Assembly (NCBI GenBank): GCA_030442055.1
Contig: JAUJEB010000012.1
Span: 1-64,000 of the forward strand
DNA from: Agaribacillus aureus
GTDB taxonomy: Bacteria > Bacteroidota > Bacteroidia > Cytophagales > Cyclobacteriaceae
Length of the DNA stretch: 64,000 nucleotides
Direction of reading: 5' to 3'
Under the pieces are notes generated by a model. That model made no database searches. It worked only from the letters and a program-made list of their open reading frames with translations, and was not told the origin of the DNA. Shown in pieces: positions 35,346 to 44,311 of the stretch. A program made the translations under genes and the position numbers. Position 1 is the stretch's first letter; every line of letters begins with the position of its first letter.

Positions 35346-36704
35346 ATGACAAAAAACTGGGCAAATATTCCTTTTTCTCCTGGCAAATGGCCGTTCTTTT
35401 ACGGATGGATGATTCTTATATGGGGCGTGGTGGGTTTTGTGATGTCAATACCCGGGCAAACCATCGGAGTTTCCGTTTTTACGGATTCACTGATCGACGT
35501 ATTGCGAATCAACCGTGACCAGCTTAGCCTTGCCTACATGTTTGGAACCATCGGGAGTTCATTTATGCTACCCTGGGCCGGGAAGTTATACGATCGTATC
35601 GGTGTTCGTCCTGTTGTTATTGTTGCTGGCTTAGGCTTGGGCCTGGTACTTGTATTTTTTAGTCAGGTGGATGATGCCTTAGCACCATTTATCAGAAAAG
35701 AGTGGGAAATCGGGGTGATCTTGCTCATGGTATTCGCATTTTTACTGTTAAGATTTTTCGGACAGGGCGTCCTCACTATCGCCTCGCGAAATATGATGGT
35801 ACAATGGTTTGATAAGCGCCGGGGATTTGCCATAGGATTTGCCAATGTAGCGATTTCGCTTAGTTTTTCCTCATCTCCGGTGCTACTATATGTGATGATT
35901 GAAAATTTTAAATGGTCAGGGGCCTGGCTAGTCATGGCCGGAATTGTGGGAATTATTTTTCCTTTGTTTGCTTTTGTTTTTTTTCGCAACCGGCCGGAAG
36001 ACAGTGGCTTGATACCTGATGGTGCCGTCCTGAAAGCAAAAAAAGATAAGCGAAATCTGTTTCCGTTTGTAAAGGATTTTGAACAAATGGAAGCCATGAA
36101 GCAGTATGCTTTTTGGATCTTTGCCTTAATGCTGGCTATGCAGGGGTTATTCATTACCGGATTTACTTTTAACGTGCTCTCTATTTTTGAAGAGGCAGGG
36201 CTCACCGAGGCAGATGCCATAACTATTTTTCAACCGGCGGCGGTCATCGCCGTTTTTGTAACGTTGATCAGCAGTAATATCAGCGATTACGTTCCTTTGA
36301 AGTATCTTTTATATGTCAAGGGAATTGGGTCCTGCGTGGCTATTGTTGGTATTGTATTGCTGGGACAGACCAGCTATGCCTATTACCTTATCGTAACCGG
36401 GATGGGCGTGTTTACCGGTTTGTATAGCGTGATCAACACGTTGGTTTGGCCGCGTTATTTCGGGCGAAAGCATTTGGGAGCAATTTCCGGGCAGGCCATG
36501 ATGATGGTTGTTTTTGGCAGCGCTTTAGGACCTTTGTTATTTAGTGGCTCCTTAAGTCAGTTTGGCACCTATGCCGTGGCTTGCTGGGTTTGTTTCGGTA
36601 TTTATCTTTTCCTGACCCTGGGGTCAATATGGGCCAATAACCCTCAAATTGGACTGGCCAGAGGTTTGAAGACACCTTCAGGTGAGCTCAAACCGAGTAA
36701 TTGA
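35346..36704 (+). CDS. MFS transporter, OFA (oxalate/formate antiporter)-like
   Basis: 452 residues with about 12 membrane segments. N-terminal FFYGWMILIWGVVGFVMSIPGQT is typical of OFA/monocarboxylate-type MFS proteins. LYDRIGVRPVVIVAGLGLGLVLVF is the first cytosolic loop region, and NMMVQWFDKRRGFAIGFANVAISLS matches the second half of the N-domain signature. A cytosolic loop of about 45 residues separates the halves (NRPEDSGLIPDG...MKQYAFWIFALML). The substrate is probably a small organic acid. Single gene with its own promoter. Confidence 0.88.
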   Translation: MTKNWANIPFSPGKWPFFYGWMILIWGVVGFVMSIPGQTIGVSVFTDSLIDVLRINRDQLSLAYMFGTIGSSFMLPWAGKLYDRIGVRPVVIVAGLGLGLVLVFFSQVDDALAPFIRKEWEIGVILLMVFAFLLLRFFGQGVLTIASRNMMVQWFDKRRGFAIGFANVAISLSFSSSPVLLYVMIENFKWSGAWLVMAGIVGIIFPLFAFVFFRNRPEDSGLIPDGAVLKAKKDKRNLFPFVKDFEQMEAMKQYAFWIFALMLAMQGLFITGFTFNVLSIFEEAGLTEADAITIFQPAAVIAVFVTLISSNISDYVPLKYLLYVKGIGSCVAIVGIVLLGQTSYAYYLIVTGMGVFTGLYSVINTLVWPRYFGRKHLGAISGQAMMMVVFGSALGPLLFSGSLSQFGTYAVACWVCFGIYLFLTLGSIWANNPQIGLARGLKTPSGELKPSN

Positions 36705-36845
36705 TCAGTTTTTCAAGATCATTGTTATCAGATCACCGGTAATTATTATTGCCAGCCAGCGGAATCCTGAAGGACCGTTGTTAGATGGCATTAATTGATT
36801 ATATTTATTGCAATATGGATAGGAGCAATTATAACATTGGGAATA

Positions 36846-38000
36846 ATGAACGAACATAAGAATATTGAAAAAGACTATAGAAAATGGGTTTTGTTTAACA
36901 ACTTACTTGGTGATTTTCAAAACCTCTATGAACTATATACATCTGTCGACTCCAGGCAAAGTAAAGGTGGGGTCTCATTTCATGAAGAGCCTCATGAAGG
37001 TGGTATCAGATTCAACGTTGTGCAGGAAGGTAATAATGCAACCCTCGAACTTAATGGTGAGGGAGATAGAAAGAGATTCCTGGAGTACCTTGTTCAACTC
37101 CATTTTCCGAACCAGGAAATTGAGGAATGGTATCAAACAAAAGTTGGGGAAAAAGAAAAATCAGTTAATCACTCGATTTCAGGGCAAAGTCCTTCCGGTG
37201 GCAAGGGCTTTAATTCTTTGAGCAAATTTAGTATTCATTCAAAAGAGTCAAAGTATTATAATATCAGGGTTTTTTTCAGTGTCTGTTTTTATTTTGCGAT
37301 TTTAGGATTTGTAGTCAGCTCCTTTCTCACTTCTGTCATGGCAGGAGTTATGATAGTGCTGTCAATAGCAGCTACTATCTTATTACTGGCACTCCTCAGA
37401 AGAATTGGCCAAGGCTTTTTCATTGGTGTAATGAAAGGCAGTGCTGTAAAAATTAATGAACAGCAGTACCCTGAGATATTCCAAATTGTTAAAAACCAGG
37501 CTAAAGAGATCGGTTTAGCGGAAATACCTGAAGTATACGTGTCATCGGGACACTTCAATGCCTTCGTAACCAGACTGGCCAGAAAAAAATACCTGATGTT
37601 GTATTCAGAAGTGATAGAAACCGCCTTGAAAGGAGATTTTGAGATCCTCAAATTTATAGTGGGGCATGAATTGGGGCATTTAAAAAGACGTCACCTGAAT
37701 AAGGAAACTTGGCTGGCTCCATCATCGTTAATACCATTCCTTAGGCAGGCTCATTCAAGGGCGTGTGAATATACCTGCGATAGAATAGGCCATCACTTTT
37801 CAAAACAAGGCTCAGTAGAGGGTATCCTGATCCTGGCTACAGGTAAAGAAATTCATTCTAAAATAAATATTGACAGATACATTGAAGATGCGAATTCAGA
37901 CGACAGCTTCTGGGTTTGGTTCAGTGAAAAATTCTTAAGCCATCCTTATACATTCAAGCGTTTATCCCAAATAAAAAAATATGAGCAGGTTGGTTACTAA
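36846..38000 (+). CDS. M48-family zinc metallopeptidase, membrane-bound
   Basis: 384 residues from ATG 36846; TTG 36795 would add 17 hydrophobic residues and is possible. The order is unusual: a ~130-residue soluble N-terminal region, then a double membrane hairpin (FFSVCFYFAILGFVVSS; SVMAGVMIVLSIAATILLLALL), then the protease domain. The domain has PEVYVSSGHFNAFVTRL, KFIVGHELGHLKRRHL with the HExxH zinc site, and SRACEYTCDRIG supplying the third ligand Glu, as in M48 (HtpX/Ste24-like) proteins. The active site faces the cytosol. Likely role in membrane-protein quality control; substrate unknown. Confidence 0.85.
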   Translation: MNEHKNIEKDYRKWVLFNNLLGDFQNLYELYTSVDSRQSKGGVSFHEEPHEGGIRFNVVQEGNNATLELNGEGDRKRFLEYLVQLHFPNQEIEEWYQTKVGEKEKSVNHSISGQSPSGGKGFNSLSKFSIHSKESKYYNIRVFFSVCFYFAILGFVVSSFLTSVMAGVMIVLSIAATILLLALLRRIGQGFFIGVMKGSAVKINEQQYPEIFQIVKNQAKEIGLAEIPEVYVSSGHFNAFVTRLARKKYLMLYSEVIETALKGDFEILKFIVGHELGHLKRRHLNKETWLAPSSLIPFLRQAHSRACEYTCDRIGHHFSKQGSVEGILILATGKEIHSKINIDRYIEDANSDDSFWVWFSEKFLSHPYTFKRLSQIKKYEQVGY

Positions 38001-38121
38001 ATACTTGCTATGAAATTTTTTTGCTTCATCGGACCAATAACTCATTGACAACCAAACAACATGGGCTTATCAGACAAAAGTAACATGCGTTATCTCCGTT
38101 AAAGTCGTGCAATCGGAATTG

Positions 38122-39210
38122 TTATAAGCTGACTTCTTCTTCAAACAACGCTTTAAGCTTCTTTTTTAAATTATCGCCCCTTATATACCTGGCAATGATT
38201 ATTCCGTTTTCATCTATTAGAAAATTATCAGGTAAGTCACCAACACCATAAATCATAGCCGCTTCATTATCACCACCTTTTAAATCACTGACATTTTCCC
38301 AGGTGAGCCCGTCTTTTTCAATTGCTTTTATCCAATTTTCCTTTTTTGCGTCTAGTGAAACACCAAAAATCACAAAACCTTTATCTTTGTATCGCTCATA
38401 TTCCTTGACTAATTCCGGGTTTTCGGCCCGGCAGGGACCACAGTAGGACGACCAAAATTCCAGCAGTGTATACTTTCCCTTAATTTCAGAAAATCGAATT
38501 GGCTGACCTTCAATATTTGTCTGCTCAAAGTCAACATATTTTTCTCCAACTTGTGGACTTTTATTTAATTCAATAAAATGTGTTATTGATTTTCCCTCAT
38601 CTGTTGATTGTAATTCTTTATTCATCAGGGAAAGCAACCTACCGGTTTCTGCCGGACCCAACTTTTCCTTCGAATTGGTTAAAATGGTGATGCTTTCATA
38701 AGAGTCAGGATAATCTTCAATGAAATTTTTATTGATTTCGACTTCTTTATCGATCATTTGATTATAAATAACAAAAAGGGAATCCCGGTTTTTATCGGTT
38801 ACCATTGCTTCGATTCTGTTCATTTCCTTGAAAATTGAATCTTTTCGATCCAAAAGCAGCTCTGCCTCTTTTTGTGTGATGGAACCAACTATTTCACCAT
38901 TGATCAAATTACCTTTTTCACCTGTAATATCGATTTTATGATTTTCCAGCCAGAACATTCTGCGATCCCGAGTACTTTTTATCCTCAACATGACCCTTGT
39001 CGGCCTTTCAACTTTTCCTTTAAATTGAAATGTCTCATTCACTATAATTGTCGAATCAAGAATTGTATTAGTATCGAGGTACATTAAAATGGCGGTACTA
39101 TCAGGTATATTCCTGGCGACTCCATTGATTAAGTAGCCATCTGTGGTATCATTTTTTTGACAAGAGGTTGAGATTAGCAAAGTAAAAATAATGAGTCCAA
39201 GGTATTTCAT
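38122..39210 (-). CDS. TlpA/ResA-like thioredoxin lipoprotein with DUF4369 domain
   Basis: 362 residues; lipobox LLISTSC, Cys at 17. N-terminal DUF4369-like beta domain (YLINGVARNIPDSTAILMYLD; TFQFKGKVERPTRVMLRI), then a helical linker, then a thioredoxin-like AhpC/TSA-Redoxin domain with the CxxC active site in YTLLEFWSSYCGPCRAENPELVKEY, a VIFGVSLD strand and the cis-Pro loop GVGDLPDNFLIDENG. Periplasmic thiol-disulphide oxidoreductase, probably a reductase supporting cytochrome maturation or general protein-disulphide handling. Family abundant in Bacteroidota. Confidence 0.92.
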   Translation of the reverse strand: MKYLGLIIFTLLISTSCQKNDTTDGYLINGVARNIPDSTAILMYLDTNTILDSTIIVNETFQFKGKVERPTRVMLRIKSTRDRRMFWLENHKIDITGEKGNLINGEIVGSITQKEAELLLDRKDSIFKEMNRIEAMVTDKNRDSLFVIYNQMIDKEVEINKNFIEDYPDSYESITILTNSKEKLGPAETGRLLSLMNKELQSTDEGKSITHFIELNKSPQVGEKYVDFEQTNIEGQPIRFSEIKGKYTLLEFWSSYCGPCRAENPELVKEYERYKDKGFVIFGVSLDAKKENWIKAIEKDGLTWENVSDLKGGDNEAAMIYGVGDLPDNFLIDENGIIIARYIRGDNLKKKLKALFEEEVSL

Positions 39211-39353
39211 AAATGATGGTTTGGTTTCTGGGTAACGTTTAAAGTAAACTGTTTTTCAATGCATTTTTACGAATGGTTGTTCCCGGCTTTTCTCTTTTTT
39301 AAATATATGAAATAGTTTTATCTTCATTGCGCCTGCAGCTTATAAAACCAGTT

Positions 39354-40490
39354 TTAATCAATTTGATACAACTCAACCATTTTCTTCTGTAAAATGCTTT
39401 TAGGGATATTTTTCAGCAGTAAATCCCGCCACCATCTGCCATACTTCCAATGAGCCATTTTACCGGTAGTCCATGATTGCCGCACAATGGTATTAACCTT
39501 TTTTTGTCGTTTTTGTTGAAACCTTGGAAAAACATTTTCATTTGGGTGTTGCGCAATTAAATGACTCAGATAGTAGGCATCCTCGATGGCCTGGGCTCCT
39601 CCTTGTCCCATGTTTGGGGTAGTAGCATGTGCGGCATCGCCGATAAGACAGATATTATCTTTAAACCAGTTTTGAAGGGGATGCAGATCGCTAATATCAC
39701 TTCTTATGATTTTAGTTGGTTTGGTGGCAGACAAAAGCTGTTTTACGATAGGATGGAAGCCTGTAAAAAGGGTTGATAGCTTATCTTTCACCAAAGACTG
39801 ATCATCATCCCTTTGGTTGGCTTTGGCCAATGCTACCGCAAACCAATATACCCTGTTGACGTCTACGGCCGATATACCAAAGCGAATTTGATCTCCCCAA
39901 AGCTCTAAACCTCTGTGCTGAAAATCATCGGTCAGTTTATATTCGGCGATGCCTCTCCAGCAGGTTTGTCCTGAATAGCGGGTTTTACTGGTAGGAAACA
40001 GCTGAGCCCTCACCTGCGAATGTATACCGTCTGCTCCGATCAAATAGTCGGTTTCGCAGGTTGTGCCATCACTGAATTTTACAGTGAGCTTTTTACCTGC
40101 AGGTTTTTCGTAGCCAATAAATGCTTTGCCCAGTGCTATTTTTGCGGCTGGAATATGCGCGAATAATATTTTCTGAAGTGTAGCCCTGTGTATGGCGACA
40201 GTCGAGTGCCCAAATTTACGTTGTATATCATCCTGCAGGTTATCGGATAAAGGCGTTAAGTCAGATTTCCCCAAGGTAATCCGGTTAATGTTGTTTCCGT
40301 TGGATTGTATTTCATCCGAAATGCCAAGCGTTTCTAAAACCTGTAAGGCATTAGGTGCCAGCCAGATACCCGCACCCACTTCGTTTAGTTCAGGTGCCTT
40401 TTCGAATATTTTATAATCCACCCCCTTTTTTTCAAGCGCCAGCGCGGTTGTTAACCCGCCAATGCCTGCTCCGATGATGGTGTATGTCAT
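39354..40490 (-). CDS. FAD-dependent monooxygenase
   Basis: 378 residues from ATG 40490; an ATG seven codons upstream is less likely because MTYTIIGAGIGGLTTALAL starts the Rossmann fold. GxGxxG dinucleotide motif at the N-terminus, a DG-motif DYLIGADGIHSQVRAQLF, and the second FAD motif ICLIGDAAHATTPNMGQGGAQAIEDAY identify the PHBH/UbiH-type aromatic hydroxylase fold. Substrate not deducible; close relatives include salicylate-type and tetracycline-type monooxygenases. Convergent with nothing; followed on the same strand after 59 bp by the MDR oxidoreductase gene upstream of it, so the two may be co-transcribed. Confidence 0.9.
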   Translation of the reverse strand: MTYTIIGAGIGGLTTALALEKKGVDYKIFEKAPELNEVGAGIWLAPNALQVLETLGISDEIQSNGNNINRITLGKSDLTPLSDNLQDDIQRKFGHSTVAIHRATLQKILFAHIPAAKIALGKAFIGYEKPAGKKLTVKFSDGTTCETDYLIGADGIHSQVRAQLFPTSKTRYSGQTCWRGIAEYKLTDDFQHRGLELWGDQIRFGISAVDVNRVYWFAVALAKANQRDDDQSLVKDKLSTLFTGFHPIVKQLLSATKPTKIIRSDISDLHPLQNWFKDNICLIGDAAHATTPNMGQGGAQAIEDAYYLSHLIAQHPNENVFPRFQQKRQKKVNTIVRQSWTTGKMAHWKYGRWWRDLLLKNIPKSILQKKMVELYQID

Positions 40491-40549
40491 TTTTAGTAAA
40501 GTTATGGCCATTTAGCCAATGGAAGTTCACTATTCTTATTTTTTCAATA

Positions 40550-41512
40550 TCATACCCGGATTACCACATTTCCCTTTTTATGCCCTTTATCTACGTATCT
40601 GTGCGCTTCGACAATTTGCTCTAATGGATAGTGGCTGTCTATAACCGCCCTGATATGTCCCGCCTCAACTATTTTTGTAAGTTGTGCAAGATCTTCAGAA
40701 CCTAATTTATGAAGTCCATCGTCGACTGATACGTATTTTCCGTCCTGGTGCAGCGCCTTTTTGCATTGTGTTTTTAGTTTTGAACTTTTGTTTTTTCCGA
40801 CGGCGTCCAGAATAAAATCATATGACTCCAATTTTTCGGTTGAATCCTCCCTGGTATAATCAATTACTTTATCAGCGCCCAGCGATTTTACCAATTCTAT
40901 ATTTGTTTGACTGCACACCCCGGTAACTTCCGCACCGGAATGCCTGGCCAGCTGTACCGCAATAGTTCCTATGGCTCCTGAGGCTCCGTAGACAAGCACT
41001 TTGTGTCCACTTTGGATAGTCATCTTTCTCATAAAATATATGGCTAAAACGCCTCCATAAGCTATGGCTGCAGCTTCCTCATGGCCTATATTGCCCGGTT
41101 TTATAGCGAAGTATCCTCGCCTTGCTGCGTTTTCAGACATGCACTTGTACTCGGCATAGTTACCTAAGCTGGTAGGTGTAAATCCATATACTTCATCACC
41201 TTTTGAAAATTGCGTTATGTTTTTGCCAACCGACTCAACCTCTCCTGACATGACCAGTCCGATGATGGAATTTCTTGGTTTGCTGAAGCCCATAAATATC
41301 CTCACCATCAGTCTCATAAGGTGTTTTTTAAGAAACCCTGGAGCCCCGGGCATTTTAAGTCCCCTGATGACACAATCACTGGCGGTTACCGCCGTCGCGT
41401 GTATTTTTATGAGGACTTCATTGTCTTTTGGAATAGGCTTTTCCACCTCCCGGATTTGCAGGACCTCAGGAGGCCCATACCTGGTGCAAATAACCGCTTT
41501 CATTTTTTCCAT
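40550..41512 (-). CDS. Zinc-independent MDR oxidoreductase (quinone oxidoreductase-like)
   Basis: 320 residues from ATG 41512 (MEKMKAVICTRYGPPEVLQI); ATG 41503 is also possible and a GTG eleven codons upstream is less likely. Medium-chain dehydrogenase/reductase: GroES-like N-domain, VLIKIHATAVTASDCVIRG, then the NAD(P)-binding motif HKVLVYGASGAIGTIAVQLARHSGAEVTGVCS. The catalytic zinc ligands of alcohol dehydrogenases are absent, so it belongs to the quinone oxidoreductase/zinc-independent group. Probably NADPH-dependent. Its stop lies 59 bp before the FAD monooxygenase start, suggesting a joint redox function. Confidence 0.9.
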   Translation of the reverse strand: MEKMKAVICTRYGPPEVLQIREVEKPIPKDNEVLIKIHATAVTASDCVIRGLKMPGAPGFLKKHLMRLMVRIFMGFSKPRNSIIGLVMSGEVESVGKNITQFSKGDEVYGFTPTSLGNYAEYKCMSENAARRGYFAIKPGNIGHEEAAAIAYGGVLAIYFMRKMTIQSGHKVLVYGASGAIGTIAVQLARHSGAEVTGVCSQTNIELVKSLGADKVIDYTREDSTEKLESYDFILDAVGKNKSSKLKTQCKKALHQDGKYVSVDDGLHKLGSEDLAQLTKIVEAGHIRAVIDSHYPLEQIVEAHRYVDKGHKKGNVVIRV

Positions 41513-41635
41513 GTTGTTGATTACTTTGGCTTGACTATTTGCCACAATTATAATGACTCATGCGGTAAAAGTGGGTACTATCTCTGGCTTATCTTTTTTA
41601 GGTATACATCCGGAAGATTGGAAAAACCTTATTGG

Positions 41636-41700
41636 TGGCATTTGATGGCAGGCCTGGTGAATAGGTAATGCGGATGTGCTGGTTTTGCATTTGCAATGCA
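41636..41700 (+). repeat. Compound hairpin repeat, copy 2 (degenerate left arm)
   Basis: The right arm of the first hairpin AATGCGGA (41667-41674) and the second hairpin TGCATTTGCAATGCA (41686-41700) are present. The left arm TCCGCATT has decayed to GGCATTTG. It lies in the 346-bp gap between the MDR and hotdog genes; the rest of the gap shows no gene. Confidence 0.65.
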
Positions 41701-41891
41701 CGATGACGCTTCTTTGACAGCTACTATTTTTAAATATGACAAAAGAGCACGATACACCTAGGTTTGATTTTTGTATTCAAGGAGCAGGGGTACACTCCAT
41801 TGGCTACCAGGTTTTATGATGACTTTTCCCGATTTTTGATTTTTCCTTTATAAAAAGATTTATCTGCGATATAAATGGTTTTATTTACTTC

Positions 41892-42344
41892 TCAGTAAAC
41901 ATTTGACCTGGCTTCATCGGTGAGTAGGGTGGTCTTGACAATTTCTATTTCACGCTCTAGTTCAACACGCTGTCTTATCTGCATTAATTCTTCCGGTGTG
42001 TAATTGAAATCTGCGTACAAACTTTCTTTTGCAGGTCTCTTGAAAAAGATTTCAGCGGATTTATCCCAGACCACATAATCATCACCAATTAAATTGATTA
42101 ATTGGACCATAGGAATAGGGTCTACGGCTGAAAACATGCTACCGCCGAATATGGAGTTAACATAGTTTCTGTTTTTATAGCTAATTGGGACTTTAATCCT
42201 AATGTTTAATAAATCTTCGGAGACGTTTATAATTTTCGCAGTACTTCTGCGGTACATCGGGGAAAGATTAAACCCGTATTTGAGTAATTTATGTTTTCGC
42301 ATAAATTTAGGACCTACCGCTGCTAGTTTCTTATATATAGACAT
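41892..42344 (-). CDS. DUF4442 hotdog-fold protein, acyl-CoA thioesterase-like
   Basis: 150 residues from ATG 42344; a TTG 16 codons earlier is unlikely. The sequence NYVNSIFGGSMFSAVDPIPMVQLINLIGDDYVVWDKSAEIFFKRPA is typical of DUF4442 proteins, hotdog-fold relatives of PaaI and YiiD thioesterases. The AEIFFKRPA strand and the GG turn are in the usual places. These probably act on acyl-CoA or acyl-ACP, but members lacking the catalytic Asp or Asn are known and the active residue here is uncertain. Single gene. Confidence 0.75.
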   Translation of the reverse strand: MSIYKKLAAVGPKFMRKHKLLKYGFNLSPMYRRSTAKIINVSEDLLNIRIKVPISYKNRNYVNSIFGGSMFSAVDPIPMVQLINLIGDDYVVWDKSAEIFFKRPAKESLYADFNYTPEELMQIRQRVELEREIEIVKTTLLTDEARSNVY

Positions 42345-42533
42345 TTTTTCATTTCTTTTCCAGGTACCGGACAATATAAAAGTATGAACCAATCAAGCGC
42401 CATACTCCAAAGATACAAGATATTTAGATGATCAAAGTACTTTACATAGCGCAAGGATCTTTTCGGGTATTCAAGCGAAATCAGATTTTGTCAGCAGAAA
42501 TATTTGTATATTCGTAAAAAAGGTATCAATCAA

Positions 42534-43715
42534 ATGCTTTTTGTAAAATTCCCCAATAACTGCCTCCTTTTGTTTGGCTTTGGGTTGGTTGCATTTTCTA
42601 GTTGCTATTCGCAAAAAGAGCCAAAACATTGCTTTTCAATAGTAAAATACCAGGTAGGAAATGGACCCGAAAGTATCAAAATTGCCGATCTCAACAATGA
42701 TCGCTATCCGGATCTTATTGTGGCTAATATTGAAAGCAATAACTTATCCGTATTGCTGAATGACGGAACTGGAAATTTTAGCGAGGCTGATGATTCACCT
42801 TTTTTTGCAGGAAATGTGCCTCAGGATATTTCAGTGGGCGATTTTAATGATGACAAAAAATTGGATTTGGCTCTTGCCAATCATGAAGTAGATTATATCA
42901 CTGTTTTAGAAGGCGATGGCCAAGGAAGATTTAAACCGAAATTAGGCTCTCCTTTTTCGGTACAAAGCAAACCACATGTACACGGAATCGCCAACGGAGA
43001 TTTTAATACCGACGGACTGTTGGACCTGGTACTTGATAGTTGGGAAGATAATAAAATGGAAATATTGTTTGGGGACCGAGAGGAGGGGTTTATCACACCT
43101 GGCTCATTATTCATTGTAGGACCAATTATGACTATTCCGAGGTTCTTGGTTAAGGATATCAATCATGATGAAAAGCCAGATGTCGCAATATCCTCACAAG
43201 GTGGAAAATCTGTAAATATTATGCTTGGGGATGGCAGCGGAGATTTTACACCTGCGCCCTATTCGCCAATTTCAGTAGCTGGTCATGTCTATGCAATGGC
43301 GATGAATGATATCAACAAAGATGATTTACCCGACCTACTTATTCCCCATACCAGTGGCCAGGATAGTACCGCCACCGACGGATTAACAATCCTGAAGGGA
43401 AGTGAGGATGGAGGTTTCAGGAAAGGTACAGACACTTATTCATTTAATGGACGTTTCCCTGTCAATATTGGTGTAGGAGATGTAAATGCGGATACCTGGC
43501 AAGATATAATACTACTCAATCAAAAAGACCATAGTATTACCGTTCTTTTAGGAAGCAAACAGGGCCTATCCGAAGCACTTTATTCTCCGGTATCGGTTGG
43601 GCGGCAACCCTTTGGTATGGACATTAGCGACCTCAATCAAGATGGCAGGGCTGACGTCGTTGTCAGTAGCACAATAGACAATGAATTTTTAGTATTGTTG
43701 AGCAGTTGCAGGTGA
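42534..43715 (+). CDS. FG-GAP/VCBS repeat lipoprotein
   Basis: 393 residues from ATG 42534 (MLFVKFPNNCLLLFGF); a TTG ten codons upstream is less likely. Signal ending AFSSC gives a lipidated Cys near residue 24. The mature part is a chain of about seven FG-GAP/VCBS repeats, each with a D-x-N/D-x-D-G/R-x-x-D calcium-type loop: DLNNDRYPDL, DFNDDKKLDL, DFNTDGLLDL, DINHDEKPDV, DINKDDLPDL, DVNADTWQDI, DLNQDGRADV. This forms a seven-bladed beta-propeller. Probably cell-surface or periplasmic. Role unknown. Confidence 0.88.
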   Translation: MLFVKFPNNCLLLFGFGLVAFSSCYSQKEPKHCFSIVKYQVGNGPESIKIADLNNDRYPDLIVANIESNNLSVLLNDGTGNFSEADDSPFFAGNVPQDISVGDFNDDKKLDLALANHEVDYITVLEGDGQGRFKPKLGSPFSVQSKPHVHGIANGDFNTDGLLDLVLDSWEDNKMEILFGDREEGFITPGSLFIVGPIMTIPRFLVKDINHDEKPDVAISSQGGKSVNIMLGDGSGDFTPAPYSPISVAGHVYAMAMNDINKDDLPDLLIPHTSGQDSTATDGLTILKGSEDGGFRKGTDTYSFNGRFPVNIGVGDVNADTWQDIILLNQKDHSITVLLGSKQGLSEALYSPVSVGRQPFGMDISDLNQDGRADVVVSSTIDNEFLVLLSSCR

Positions 43716-43806
43716 ACAACAATTTTGTCAGCGTTTTTGAATGCCTCCAACAGGTGTATCGAATTCTCTATCAAGAGTTAAGCCTTTTATGCTACACCTA
43801 GTGGAG

Positions 43807-44151
43807 TTATTTTCTTTTCTTTGAAGCCTTTGCTTTTTTGTTAAACTCCAGGCAGCATCCAATCCAAAAGTCGAAATCTTCTTTTCTTTTATAACCTTCT
43901 TCGTTGACAAATACATAGCCTTTAATAGTTCTCTTACCATGTATCATAGGCCGGCAGCCTGTTTTCTCAAGAACAGATTCATAGATTTCGGGATCGATTC
44001 GACACATAATTTCATCATCTCTAATTCCTATGCACATTTTTCCATCTACCATGAAGGTTAATCCCTGAAACATCTTTTTTTCTTCTATTTTTTTTGGAAA
44101 ATCTACCAGAGCTTCTCTGACACTATTGACTAAATTTTCATTATAACTCAT
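43807..44151 (-). CDS. TfoX N-terminal domain protein
   Basis: 114 residues, no signal. The pattern KKMFQGLTFMVDGKMCIGIRDDEIMCRID...MIHGKRTIKGYVFVNEEGY with a C-terminal helix WIGCCLEFNKKAKA is the TfoX (Sxy) N-terminal domain found alone in many bacteria. Full TfoX proteins regulate competence in gammaproteobacteria; single-domain Bacteroidota versions have no established function that I know of. It is adjacent to the photolyase genes. Confidence 0.85.
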   Translation of the reverse strand: MSYNENLVNSVREALVDFPKKIEEKKMFQGLTFMVDGKMCIGIRDDEIMCRIDPEIYESVLEKTGCRPMIHGKRTIKGYVFVNEEGYKRKEDFDFWIGCCLEFNKKAKASKKRK

Positions 44152-44242
44152 ACCTCAGTTTACTTGATTTCATTTGCGTGCATACGGATAGAACATGTTT
44201 AAGTTTAATGGAAACAGGTATTTACCACCCAACGTCCTTATT

Positions 44243-44311
44243 GTCTGCATTTGTGGGTAAGCCCGATAGGGTCAGCTAATGCGGATACCCTGGTTTGGCA
44301 TTTGCAATGCC
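44243..44311 (+). repeat. Compound hairpin repeat, copy 3, overlapping a photolyase gene
   Basis: CTGCATT (44245-44251) pairs with AATGCGGA (44278-44285) with one change, and the second hairpin GGCATTTGCAATGCC is at 44297-44311. The last 12 codons and the stop of the minus-strand photolyase gene lie inside or at the edge of this element (44276-44314). Confidence 0.85.

Noticed and set aside
35663-36220. A 185-residue minus-strand frame
   Set aside because: Antisense to a clear MFS transporter gene.
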